A stretch of DNA of 5,293 nucleotides from positions 1 through 5,293 of the forward strand of contig DLYJ01000222.1 in the NCBI GenBank assembly GCA_003447785.1. Reading direction: 5' to 3'. Below the pieces are notes generated by a model. The model saw only the letters and a list, made by a program, of their open reading frames with translations. It made no database searches and was not told the origin of the DNA. How positions within the stretch are numbered: the first letter of the stretch is position 1; every line of letters begins with the position of its first letter. This document shows positions 1 to 5,293 of this stretch, in pieces. Made by a program: the position numbers and the translations under genes. Source of the stretch: Treponema sp. Lineage in GTDB: Bacteria > Spirochaetota > Spirochaetia > Treponematales > Treponemataceae.

Positions 1-23
1 AATAAAATTGAGTTGAGTATCGG

Positions 24-389
24 TTACAAAACTGCCGCACCCAAAAGCACTTCTGCGGGAATCTGAAGCCCTGTAACCAATTTCCTTATCATGGAAAGAC
101 TCAAATTCCGTTTATGTGAAAAAATTTCGGAGACTCGCGATTTTCCGCCAAGATACGCAATCATATCTTCGTTTGTAAGACCTTCTTGCTCCATTCGGAA
201 TTTTATGGCAGAAACAGGATCGGGGGCATCAATGGGAAAATGCTCTTTTTCGTATAATTCAACAAGGGTTGCCAAAAGTTCAAGTTCGTCCGCTTCGGGA
301 GTGCCCGCTTTCGCGTCAAAGAGCTGCTCAATTCGTTTGAGCGCGTTGTTATAATCGGCCTCTGTTTTTATGAGTTTGTTATACGACAT
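24..389 (-). CDS. higA: HigA-type antitoxin with helix-turn-helix domain
   Basis: 121-residue antitoxin and probable autorepressor of the toxin-antitoxin operon. Residues about 10-50 are acidic and predicted helical (ADYNNALKRIEQLF onward). The C-terminal half is a helix-turn-helix of the HigA type: LTNEDMIAYLGGKSRVSEIF at 71-90, then SHKRNLSLSMIRKL and a GLQIPAEVLL ending, all typical of the HigA/XRE family. The family binds and neutralises HigB and, with it, represses the shared promoter; the palindrome at 696-710 is the likely target. The ATG overlaps the toxin stop as TAATG, so translational coupling is expected, helped by GGAGG at 397-401. Length is slightly below E. coli HigA (about 138 residues) but complete. 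Only 23 bases downstream are visible, so the operon end is not seen. Family assignment is firm; DNA target is inferred. Confidence 0.92.
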   Translation of the reverse strand: MSYNKLIKTEADYNNALKRIEQLFDAKAGTPEADELELLATLVELYEKEHFPIDAPDPVSAIKFRMEQEGLTNEDMIAYLGGKSRVSEIFSHKRNLSLSMIRKLVTGLQIPAEVLLGAAVL

Positions 390-682
390 TACACTTCCTC
401 CGCGTTGATTTTATCATACTCAGAATGAGTTCCGACGAAACGAACAAACACCGTCTTTGATGCGTAGTTTATGCGGACAATTAAGCGATGTTTGTTGCCA
501 CAAATATTAAACACAACGCGATTTCCTTTTAGAAAACTTGCCGAACGATATTTTTCTTTTATTTCGGCAGGAGAAGTCCAGCGCGCTTTTTGCGCTTCAC
601 AAAACCACGCCTTTAAAGGCTGCTCTGCTTCGGGTACTTTCTGCCAGTAATCGCTCAAAGTTTTCCGGGAAATCACATGCAT
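389..682 (-). CDS. higB: HigB-type toxin (RelE-like mRNA interferase)
   Basis: 97-residue toxin of the HigB family, which cuts mRNA at the ribosome. The opening MHVISRKTLSDYW, the segment QPLKAWFCEAQKARW (22-36), FNICGNKHRLIVRINYA (58-74) and the ending VRFVGTHSEYDKINAEEV are the conserved blocks of this family; length is close to the usual 95-105 residues, so it looks intact. I chose ATG 680-682. An upstream in-frame ATG at 770-772 would add 30 residues rich in Trp, Gly and Lys with no family resemblance, and its codons would run through the promoter and operator. Toxin-before-antitoxin order is the normal one for hig loci. The predicted transcript begins at or within a base or two of the ATG, so translation may be leaderless. 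Activity is inferred from family, not shown. Confidence 0.92.
   Translation of the reverse strand: MHVISRKTLSDYWQKVPEAEQPLKAWFCEAQKARWTSPAEIKEKYRSASFLKGNRVVFNICGNKHRLIVRINYASKTVFVRFVGTHSEYDKINAEEV
397..401 (-). promoter_or_regulatory. Ribosome binding site of higA, inside higB
   Basis: GGAGG on the minus strand lies 7 nt before the higA ATG and is part of the last higB codons (Ala-Glu-Glu-Val). This gives the antitoxin a strong site of its own, whereas the toxin has none, which would favour excess antitoxin. Confidence 0.75.
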
Positions 683-688
683 ACTTGT

Positions 689-717
689 AGTGTAGTTCCC
701 ATTTTGGGAATTGTCAA
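689..717 (-). promoter_or_regulatory. higBA promoter (sigma-70 type)
   Basis: Read on the minus strand: -35 TTGACA at 712-717 (perfect), a 17-bp spacer, and -10 TACACT at 689-694 (4 of 6). Only six bases (ACAAGT, 683-688) separate the -10 from the higB ATG, so the start of transcription should fall at about the ATG itself. An A-tract (ATAAAAAAGT, 721-730) just upstream of the -35 resembles an UP element. Confidence 0.82.
696..710. promoter_or_regulatory. Palindromic operator in the higBA promoter spacer
   Basis: Perfect inverted repeat TTCCCA-AAA-TGGGAA (minus strand reading; 6-bp arms, 3-bp centre) lying wholly between the -35 and -10 boxes of higBA. HigA proteins are dimeric repressors of their own promoters, and a site here would block RNA polymerase. 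Symmetry and position are seen directly; HigA binding is inferred. Confidence 0.78.
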
Positions 718-731
718 CACACTTTTTTATG

Positions 732-747
732 CCCCACCCTCCCCACC
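732..747 (-). other. G-run cluster, possible G-quadruplex
   Basis: On the minus strand this reads GG-T-GGGG-A-GGG-T-GGGG: four G-runs separated by single bases. It lies between the two divergent promoters, about 14 bp from the -35 box of higBA and 12 bp from that of the protease gene. A two-layer quadruplex, or a three-layer one with a vacancy, is possible; formation is not demonstrated. Confidence 0.4.
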
Positions 748-759
748 TTTTCTTCCACT

Positions 760-788
760 TTGCAAGATTCAACCTTGAGCGTTATAAT
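760..788 (+). promoter_or_regulatory. Promoter of the clostripain-family gene
   Basis: TTGCAA at 760-765 (4 of 6 to the -35 consensus), a 17-bp spacer and a perfect TATAAT at 783-788. Transcription should start near 795, giving a leader of about 65 nt before the ATG at 860. It diverges from the higBA promoter; the two -35 boxes are about 42 bp apart. Confidence 0.75.
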
Positions 789-812
789 TAAAAAAACTAC
801 ACACTACGATAT

Positions 813-840
813 CGTGCCGCCTGCACGACCGCAAAAGCGG
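813..840 (+). other. Two small hairpins in the protease mRNA leader
   Basis: Stem CGTGC/GCACG (813-817 with 823-827, 5-nt loop) is followed by CCGC/GCGG (829-832 with 837-840, AAAA loop), ending 7 nt before the ribosome binding site. CCGC at 817-820 could compete with 829-832 for the same GCGG, so two exclusive folds are possible. The stems are short; a regulatory role is only a suggestion. Confidence 0.35.
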
Positions 841-847
841 AATTTTG

Positions 848-853
848 AAGGAG
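848..853 (+). promoter_or_regulatory. Ribosome binding site deciding the protease start
   Basis: AAGGAG followed by a 6-nt gap to ATG 860-862. It fixes the start there; the in-frame TTG at 845 overlaps this site and has none of its own. Confidence 0.88.
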
Positions 854-859
854 TACAAC

Positions 860-3247
860 ATGGACAATCAGAATAAACCTCGTGGAAGAGAAAAAAACGT
901 TACCGGCAGCAGTAATGGTGTTCACCGACGCGGGGAAGGTCTTGGTACCGGCCCTGTAGGAATGGGAGACGGTTATCAGTCAAGAAAATCCGGCGGGGCA
1001 GGTAAACGTGCCGCAGCAGGCGGTGGCGGAACTCTTATCCTCATTCTTTTTATTCTTGCCAAACTGTTTTTGGGCGGCGGCTCGGGTGAATCAACTTCAC
1101 AGAACACTGCTTCCCAGTCTTCCGGAGGAGCGTCAGCTCTTGGGTCTGTTTTACAGCTTCTTGGCGGAGGTGCAGGTTCACCTTCAGGAAGTTTTGGTTC
1201 ATATTCTACAGGTTCAACACAAGCCGGAACTCCTACTTCTTATAGTTCAGTAGACCGGTCCGTTGCTTCCGGAAGCCGCGCTAAACGTACCCAGATTTAC
1301 GGCAATGGAAAAGACGTTGTAACTGTAATGGTTTACATGTGCGGAACTGACCTTGAGTCTCAGAACGGCATGGCTTCTTCTGACCTGAGCGAAATGGCCG
1401 CCGCAAAATTCGGAAAAAATGTAAATCTCATCGTATACACCGGCGGATGCAAACGCTGGCAGACAAGCGCAATCAGTTCAAGCACAAACCAGATTTATCA
1501 GGTTACAGACGGCGGAATCAAACGCCTTGTTGCTGACGACGGCGCAAAGGCCATGACAAATCCAGACACACTTTCTTCATTCATTAAGTGGACTGCAAAA
1601 AAATATCCTGCTAACCGCAATTTCCTCATTTTCTGGGATCACGGCGGAGGCTCTGTAAGCGGTTATGGTTACGATGAAAAATTTCAGCGCAGCGGTTCAA
1701 TGAGCCTTGCAAATATTAACAAAGCCCTCAAGGCAGGCGGAGTTAAATTCGACTTTGTCGGCTTTGACGCATGTCTGATGGCAACCGCAGAAACAGCCCT
1801 CATGCTGAACAACCACGCCGACTACATGATTGCTTCAGAAGAAACTGAACCTGGCATCGGCTGGTACTATACTGACTGGCTCAACGCCCTCGGTCAGGAT
1901 ACTTCTCTTTCTACACTTGATGTCGGACAAAAAATCGTAGATTCATTTGTTGAACAGTGTGCTCGCAGATGCCGCGGCCAGCAGACAACACTTTCTGTTA
2001 TCGACCTTGCCGAATTTACAAACACCGTTCCCTCACCACTTGCAAACTTTTCAAAATCAATCACTAATCTGATTTCCCAGAAAGAATACAAGACGGTTTC
2101 TGATGCCCGCTACACAACCCGGGAATTTGCCACAAGTTCAAAAATCGACCAGATTGACCTTGTAGATCTCTGTAAAAACGTAGGAAACACTGAAGGAAAA
2201 GCTCTCGCAAAAGCACTTCAGGGTGCAGTTAAATACAACAGGACTTCTTCAAACATGACAGACGCTTACGGTATTTCAATTTACTTCCCGTACCAGCGCA
2301 CTTCATACGTAGACAAGGCCTGCGAAACTTACGAAGCCATCGGCATGGATGACGAATATGCAGACTGTATACGCGCATTTGCAAGCATGGAAGTAAGCGG
2401 TCAGGTTGCAACAGGCAGCTCAGGTTCCGCATCTCCTCTTGGTTCGCTCCTTGGCATGGCAGGCGACATGCTCGGTTCCGGCTCATCCGGCTCAAGCGCA
2501 GATGCAATCGGCCAGCTCCTTGGTGCATTCCTCGGCGGCGGTCGCGCAGGCAACTTTATGTCTGACCGTGCACTTTCCAACGAAGAAAAAGCAGATTATA
2601 TCTCGCTCAACTATTTTGACAGAACAAACCTCGTATGGAATAAATCCGGTTCAACTGTTACAATGGCCCTCCCTGAAAGCCAGTGGAAACTTGTTCACTC
2701 ACTGGACCTGAATATGTTCTACGATGACGGACAGGGTTACGTAGATCTGGGCCTGGACAACGTTTACAACTTTACGGAAGACGGTGCCCTTGTTCCATCA
2801 ACCGACAGAACATGGCTTGCAATCAACGGACAGCCGGTTGCTTACTACCACATGGACACAACTGAACTTGGAAACGACCAGTACATAATTACCGGCCGTG
2901 TTCCGGCAATGCTGAACGGAGTTCGTGTAAACCTGATTTTGAACTTTGACAATGAACATCCTTACGGATACATCGCCGGCGCTCAAACAGATTACAAGGC
3001 AAAAGAGACTGAAACTGTTGCAAAAAATATCAACAGAATCAAATCCGGCGACAAAATAGACTTTATCTGTGACTATTATTCATATGACGGAACTTATCAG
3101 GACAGCTATTATCTGGGCGAACAGATGACAATCACTGATAAAATCCAGATCAGCAACGTAGATGTAGGTCAGGGCAAGGTAAAAATTGCTTACCGCTTTA
3201 CTGATATCTATAACAACGAATACTGGTCAGAAAGCCTCGAATTCTAA
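860..3247 (+). CDS. Clostripain-family (C11) cysteine protease, membrane-anchored
   Basis: 795-residue cysteine endopeptidase of family C11, which cleaves after Arg or Lys. Residues 1-50 are basic and Gly-rich (GREKNVTG, VHRRGEGLGTGPVG at 21-34) and should stay in the cytoplasm. Residues 58-71 (TLILILFILAKLFL) form a short signal anchor without a clear cleavage site, so the rest should face outward. After a Ser/Gly/Thr-rich stretch (72-148) the catalytic domain starts with VVTVMVYMCGTDLES (153-167). WDHGGG gives catalytic His261 and GFDACLM gives Cys305; Asp303 matches the S1-pocket Asp known in PmC11 (DxC). SEETEPGIGWYY (326-337) and DAYGISIYFP (468-477) are further family blocks. A Gly/Ser/Leu-rich linker (about 515-563) leads to a beta-rich C-terminal domain (about 575-795) that I cannot name. 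The gene has its own promoter and terminator, hence is probably monocistronic. Substrate and localisation are inferred. Confidence 0.9.
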   Translation: MDNQNKPRGREKNVTGSSNGVHRRGEGLGTGPVGMGDGYQSRKSGGAGKRAAAGGGGTLILILFILAKLFLGGGSGESTSQNTASQSSGGASALGSVLQLLGGGAGSPSGSFGSYSTGSTQAGTPTSYSSVDRSVASGSRAKRTQIYGNGKDVVTVMVYMCGTDLESQNGMASSDLSEMAAAKFGKNVNLIVYTGGCKRWQTSAISSSTNQIYQVTDGGIKRLVADDGAKAMTNPDTLSSFIKWTAKKYPANRNFLIFWDHGGGSVSGYGYDEKFQRSGSMSLANINKALKAGGVKFDFVGFDACLMATAETALMLNNHADYMIASEETEPGIGWYYTDWLNALGQDTSLSTLDVGQKIVDSFVEQCARRCRGQQTTLSVIDLAEFTNTVPSPLANFSKSITNLISQKEYKTVSDARYTTREFATSSKIDQIDLVDLCKNVGNTEGKALAKALQGAVKYNRTSSNMTDAYGISIYFPYQRTSYVDKACETYEAIGMDDEYADCIRAFASMEVSGQVATGSSGSASPLGSLLGMAGDMLGSGSSGSSADAIGQLLGAFLGGGRAGNFMSDRALSNEEKADYISLNYFDRTNLVWNKSGSTVTMALPESQWKLVHSLDLNMFYDDGQGYVDLGLDNVYNFTEDGALVPSTDRTWLAINGQPVAYYHMDTTELGNDQYIITGRVPAMLNGVRVNLILNFDNEHPYGYIAGAQTDYKAKETETVAKNINRIKSGDKIDFICDYYSYDGTYQDSYYLGEQMTITDKIQISNVDVGQGKVKIAYRFTDIYNNEYWSESLEF

Positions 3248-3256
3248 TTATGTTAA

Positions 3257-3290
3257 AGGGAGCGGCTTTTCAGCCGCCCCTCTTTTTTTA
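3257..3290 (+). terminator. Rho-independent terminator after the protease gene
   Basis: Stem AGGG-GCGGCT paired with AGCCGC-CCCT (3257-3267 with 3272-3281, one bulged A at 3261), loop TTTC, then C and seven T (3283-3289). It begins 9 bases after the protease stop and ends two bases before the next gene's ATG. Confidence 0.9.
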
Positions 3291-3292
3291 CT

Positions 3293-5293
3293 ATGAATGT
3301 TTTAATCCTTGAACCACCAGTCGTACAATTAAACACAGCCTATCCCAGCGGGGCATATCTTTCCGCATTTTTTAAGTCTCTGGGCCACACCACAAAGTGG
3401 ATTGATTTAAACATTCTTCTTTTTTATAAAATTTTCTCCAGAAAAGGTCTTACCAGACTTTTTGAATTAAGCACGGACAATGCCCTCAAACTTGCCGACA
3501 GCGCTGACAAAAAGGGCGACGGAATGACCGCCTTTAATTTAAGACGCTACATCAGCCAGAAATCCCTCTGGATACACTGGATTGAATTTATCACGGCGAT
3601 TTTAAGACCTTCTGCGGCAAATAATATTTCAGGTACAGAAAATGCGCACCGCTTTGTTTTTGGAGCCCATGTTCCGCGGGGAGCCCGCATGGAACGCTTT
3701 TTAGAAAATCTGAACCACGACCTTTCAACTGACGATGCACGCTCCCTTGCAAGTTACGCTTTAGCTGACCTTGCAGACTTTATAAATATCGCTTTTGACA
3801 ATAATTTTTCACTTGTAAGATACGCTGAGTCCCTGACAATCAGCGAATCTACTTTTGCCCAGGTGGAAAAAGGCGCCGACTCTCCTGTAATAAAGTATTT
3901 TTACGAGCCCCTCTTAAACGAACTTTTTGCAAGAGCGGAAACCCCTTACAATCTTGTTCTGGTTTCAATTCCATTCCCGGGGACCTTTGCCTGCGCCCTT
4001 GCAACCGGCCGTTTTTTTAAATCTCACTTTGGAAAGAGCGTCTACGTAAGTTTTGGGGGCGGCTTTGTAAACACCGAGCTGCGCGACACCTGTGAGCCTG
4101 CCCTCGCAAAATACTGCGATTCAATTTCTTACGACCGCGGCTACGGTTCATACAAGGCTCTTCTTGACCAGATGGATTCCGGAAAAAATCAGGTTGTAAA
4201 TTCCAGCGAAACTGCAAAATCCATTTACAAAATGCGGCAGTTTATCACGGGTGACGATGGCAGGGTTACCGTAATTGAACCCGCTTCCGAAAACCCGGAT
4301 TCCAGCGAATATAAAAATTCAATTGAATACGAAAAAACCGTAACTTCAACACTTATACCCGACTTTTGTGACATCGACTATTCAATTTATCCGCGGCTCA
4401 TCGACGACACCAACCCGATGCACAGACTCTGGTCTGACGGAGCCTGGCTTAAAGCATACATGGCACACGGCTGTTACTGGCACAAATGTGCCTTCTGCGA
4501 CGTTACCCTGGATTATGTTAAGGGGTTTTGCCCAACAAATATAAAACGGCTGTACGAAGGCCTTCTGGAGCAGTGCCAAAAACTCGGCATTTATGGAATC
4601 CACTTTGTTGACGAGGCAATGCCGCCTGCCATGATGGTACTTTTTGCCCGGGAAAACATTGCCCGCGGTTCACCGATTACATGGTGGGGAAACGTGCGCT
4701 TTGAAAAGTTTTTTACCCGCGATGTTGCAGACTACCTGTCTTACGGAGGACTTATAGGAGTATCTGCCGGGCTTGAGTCTGCAACCGGCAACGGATTGAA
4801 CGCAATTCACAAGGGAACAGATCTTGAATCCATCGTAGGCGCCTGCTGTGCCTTTAAAGAGGCCGGAATCCTGGTTCACGCATACATGATTTACGGGTAC
4901 TGGTGGGAAACTCCACAGGACTTGATTAATTCAATGGAAACACTCCGTCAGTTTTATAAAGCAGGTCTTCTGGACAGCTGTTTCTGGCACAAATTTGTTT
5001 TGACCCGCCACTCAAGAGTTTACAACGAATGGAAGGAAGGCAAAATCAAAGACCTCAAACCTATAGACCCTCTGGAAAAAGAAGGGGCCCCTTTATTTGC
5101 CAAAAACGGTCTTCATTTTGAAGGCGAAAAGAAATCAGAAAAATATGGGGATTCCCTGGATTATTCATTGAATCAGTGGATGCACGGACAGGATATCGAT
5201 GTTCCGGTACAAAAATGGTTTAAGTTTCCGATGCCTGCCCCAAGCGTCGGAAAGAATTTTATTTCAAAATTGATAGAAAAATACGAAAAAAAC
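3293..5293 (+). CDS. B12-binding-domain-like radical SAM protein, 3' end outside window
   Basis: Open frame of 667 codons with no stop before the window end. Start MNVLILEPPVVQLNTAYPSG suits the first strand of a Rossmann-like B12-binding domain; a long, mostly helical insertion (about 45-215) precedes its second half, YNLVLVSIPFPG (219-230) and GGGFVNTEL (255-263). No DxHxxG cobalamin signature is visible, so any B12 binding would be base-off without His ligation. The radical SAM core follows: CYWHKCAFCDV with Cys394, Cys399 and Cys402 for the 4Fe-4S cluster (CX4CX2C), HFVDEAMPP (437-445), WWGNVRFEKFF, GLES (493-496) and MIYGYWWET (532-540). FWHKF (564-568), H573 and a WMHG motif near 629-632 match the C-terminal part of an uncharacterised family as I remember it. 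ATG 3293 is the only usable start, since TAA lies in frame at 3254 and no other start codon occurs between. No Shine-Dalgarno is visible. Reaction and substrate are unknown. Confidence 0.85.
   Translation, partial: MNVLILEPPVVQLNTAYPSGAYLSAFFKSLGHTTKWIDLNILLFYKIFSRKGLTRLFELSTDNALKLADSADKKGDGMTAFNLRRYISQKSLWIHWIEFITAILRPSAANNISGTENAHRFVFGAHVPRGARMERFLENLNHDLSTDDARSLASYALADLADFINIAFDNNFSLVRYAESLTISESTFAQVEKGADSPVIKYFYEPLLNELFARAETPYNLVLVSIPFPGTFACALATGRFFKSHFGKSVYVSFGGGFVNTELRDTCEPALAKYCDSISYDRGYGSYKALLDQMDSGKNQVVNSSETAKSIYKMRQFITGDDGRVTVIEPASENPDSSEYKNSIEYEKTVTSTLIPDFCDIDYSIYPRLIDDTNPMHRLWSDGAWLKAYMAHGCYWHKCAFCDVTLDYVKGFCPTNIKRLYEGLLEQCQKLGIYGIHFVDEAMPPAMMVLFARENIARGSPITWWGNVRFEKFFTRDVADYLSYGGLIGVSAGLESATGNGLNAIHKGTDLESIVGACCAFKEAGILVHAYMIYGYWWETPQDLINSMETLRQFYKAGLLDSCFWHKFVLTRHSRVYNEWKEGKIKDLKPIDPLEKEGAPLFAKNGLHFEGEKKSEKYGDSLDYSLNQWMHGQDIDVPVQKWFKFPMPAPSVGKNFISKLIEKYEKN

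Noticed and set aside
91..354. Plus-strand ORF of 87 codons
   Set aside because: It is antisense to higA, has Ser-rich low-complexity content and no ribosome binding site; higA is clearly the real gene.
683..772. 30-residue N-terminal extension of the toxin from the upstream ATG at 770-772
   Set aside because: It would translate through the promoter, operator and G-run cluster, has no ribosome binding site, and does not resemble HigB N-termini, which begin MxVISRK.
677..778. 33-codon plus-strand ORF (MHTCSVVPILG...) across the divergent promoters
   Set aside because: It has no convincing ribosome binding site or promoter, it overlaps the higBA control region, and its Pro-rich end is just the C-rich tract.
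845..859. TTG start for the protease five codons upstream
   Set aside because: The TTG overlaps the AAGGAG site that serves ATG 860, and the first codons are the ribosome binding site itself.
1008..1253. Plus-strand ORF inside the protease gene in another frame
   Set aside because: Shadow of the Gly/Ser-rich coding sequence; it lacks a ribosome binding site and domain resemblance.
2229..2711. ORFs in other frames over the Gly/Ser linker (minus 2229-2528, plus 2406-2711)
   Set aside because: Biased codon content of the linker keeps other frames open; the main frame carries the family motifs on both sides.
3224..3254. Possible promoter TGGTCA ... TATGTT before the radical SAM gene
   Set aside because: Both boxes match only 4 of 6 and the spacing is 19 bp, and its transcript would run straight into the terminator hairpin.
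4017..4879. Three minus-strand ORFs of 66-73 codons
   Set aside because: They lie antisense to the radical SAM core, which has all its motifs in the plus frame; none has a ribosome binding site or family resemblance.

Overview
This window looks like spirochaete chromosome, most likely a host-associated Treponema. That is inferred from the style of the clostripain-family and radical SAM proteins and from a base composition in the mid-forties percent GC judged by eye; no rRNA or other marker is present. It holds four genes in three transcription units.

Left part (24-717, minus strand): a compact type II toxin-antitoxin operon of HigBA type, toxin first, with the antitoxin start overlapping the toxin stop (TAATG). 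Its promoter is easy to read: TTGACA, a 17-bp spacer, TACACT. A perfect 15-bp palindrome, presumably the HigA operator, fills most of the spacer. The -10 lies so close to the toxin ATG that the mRNA is predicted to be leaderless.

Divergent intergenic region (683-859): besides the higBA promoter it holds a G-rich run on the minus strand (four G-runs with 1-nt loops), a plus-strand promoter (TTGCAA, 17 bp, TATAAT), two small hairpins in the 5' leader, and an AAGGAG ribosome binding site.

Middle (860-3247, plus strand): a 795-residue clostripain-like (family C11) cysteine protease. It has a basic cytoplasmic N-terminus, one signal-anchor segment, a catalytic domain with recognisable His and Cys, and a C-terminal beta-rich domain reached through a Gly/Ser linker. 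A strong rho-independent terminator follows (3257-3290).

Right part (3293 to the window end, plus strand): 667 codons of an open reading frame for a large B12-binding-domain-like radical SAM protein of uncharacterised function, with an iron-sulfur motif spaced CX4CX2C. Its ATG sits three bases after the terminator T-tract, with no Shine-Dalgarno. The stop codon is not in the window, though the sequence has probably reached the C-terminal part of the family.

The toxin-antitoxin pair is an independent module. Nothing here proves that the protease and the radical SAM protein work together; the terminator between them argues against simple co-transcription. No tRNA, rRNA, CRISPR array, transposase or attachment site was seen.
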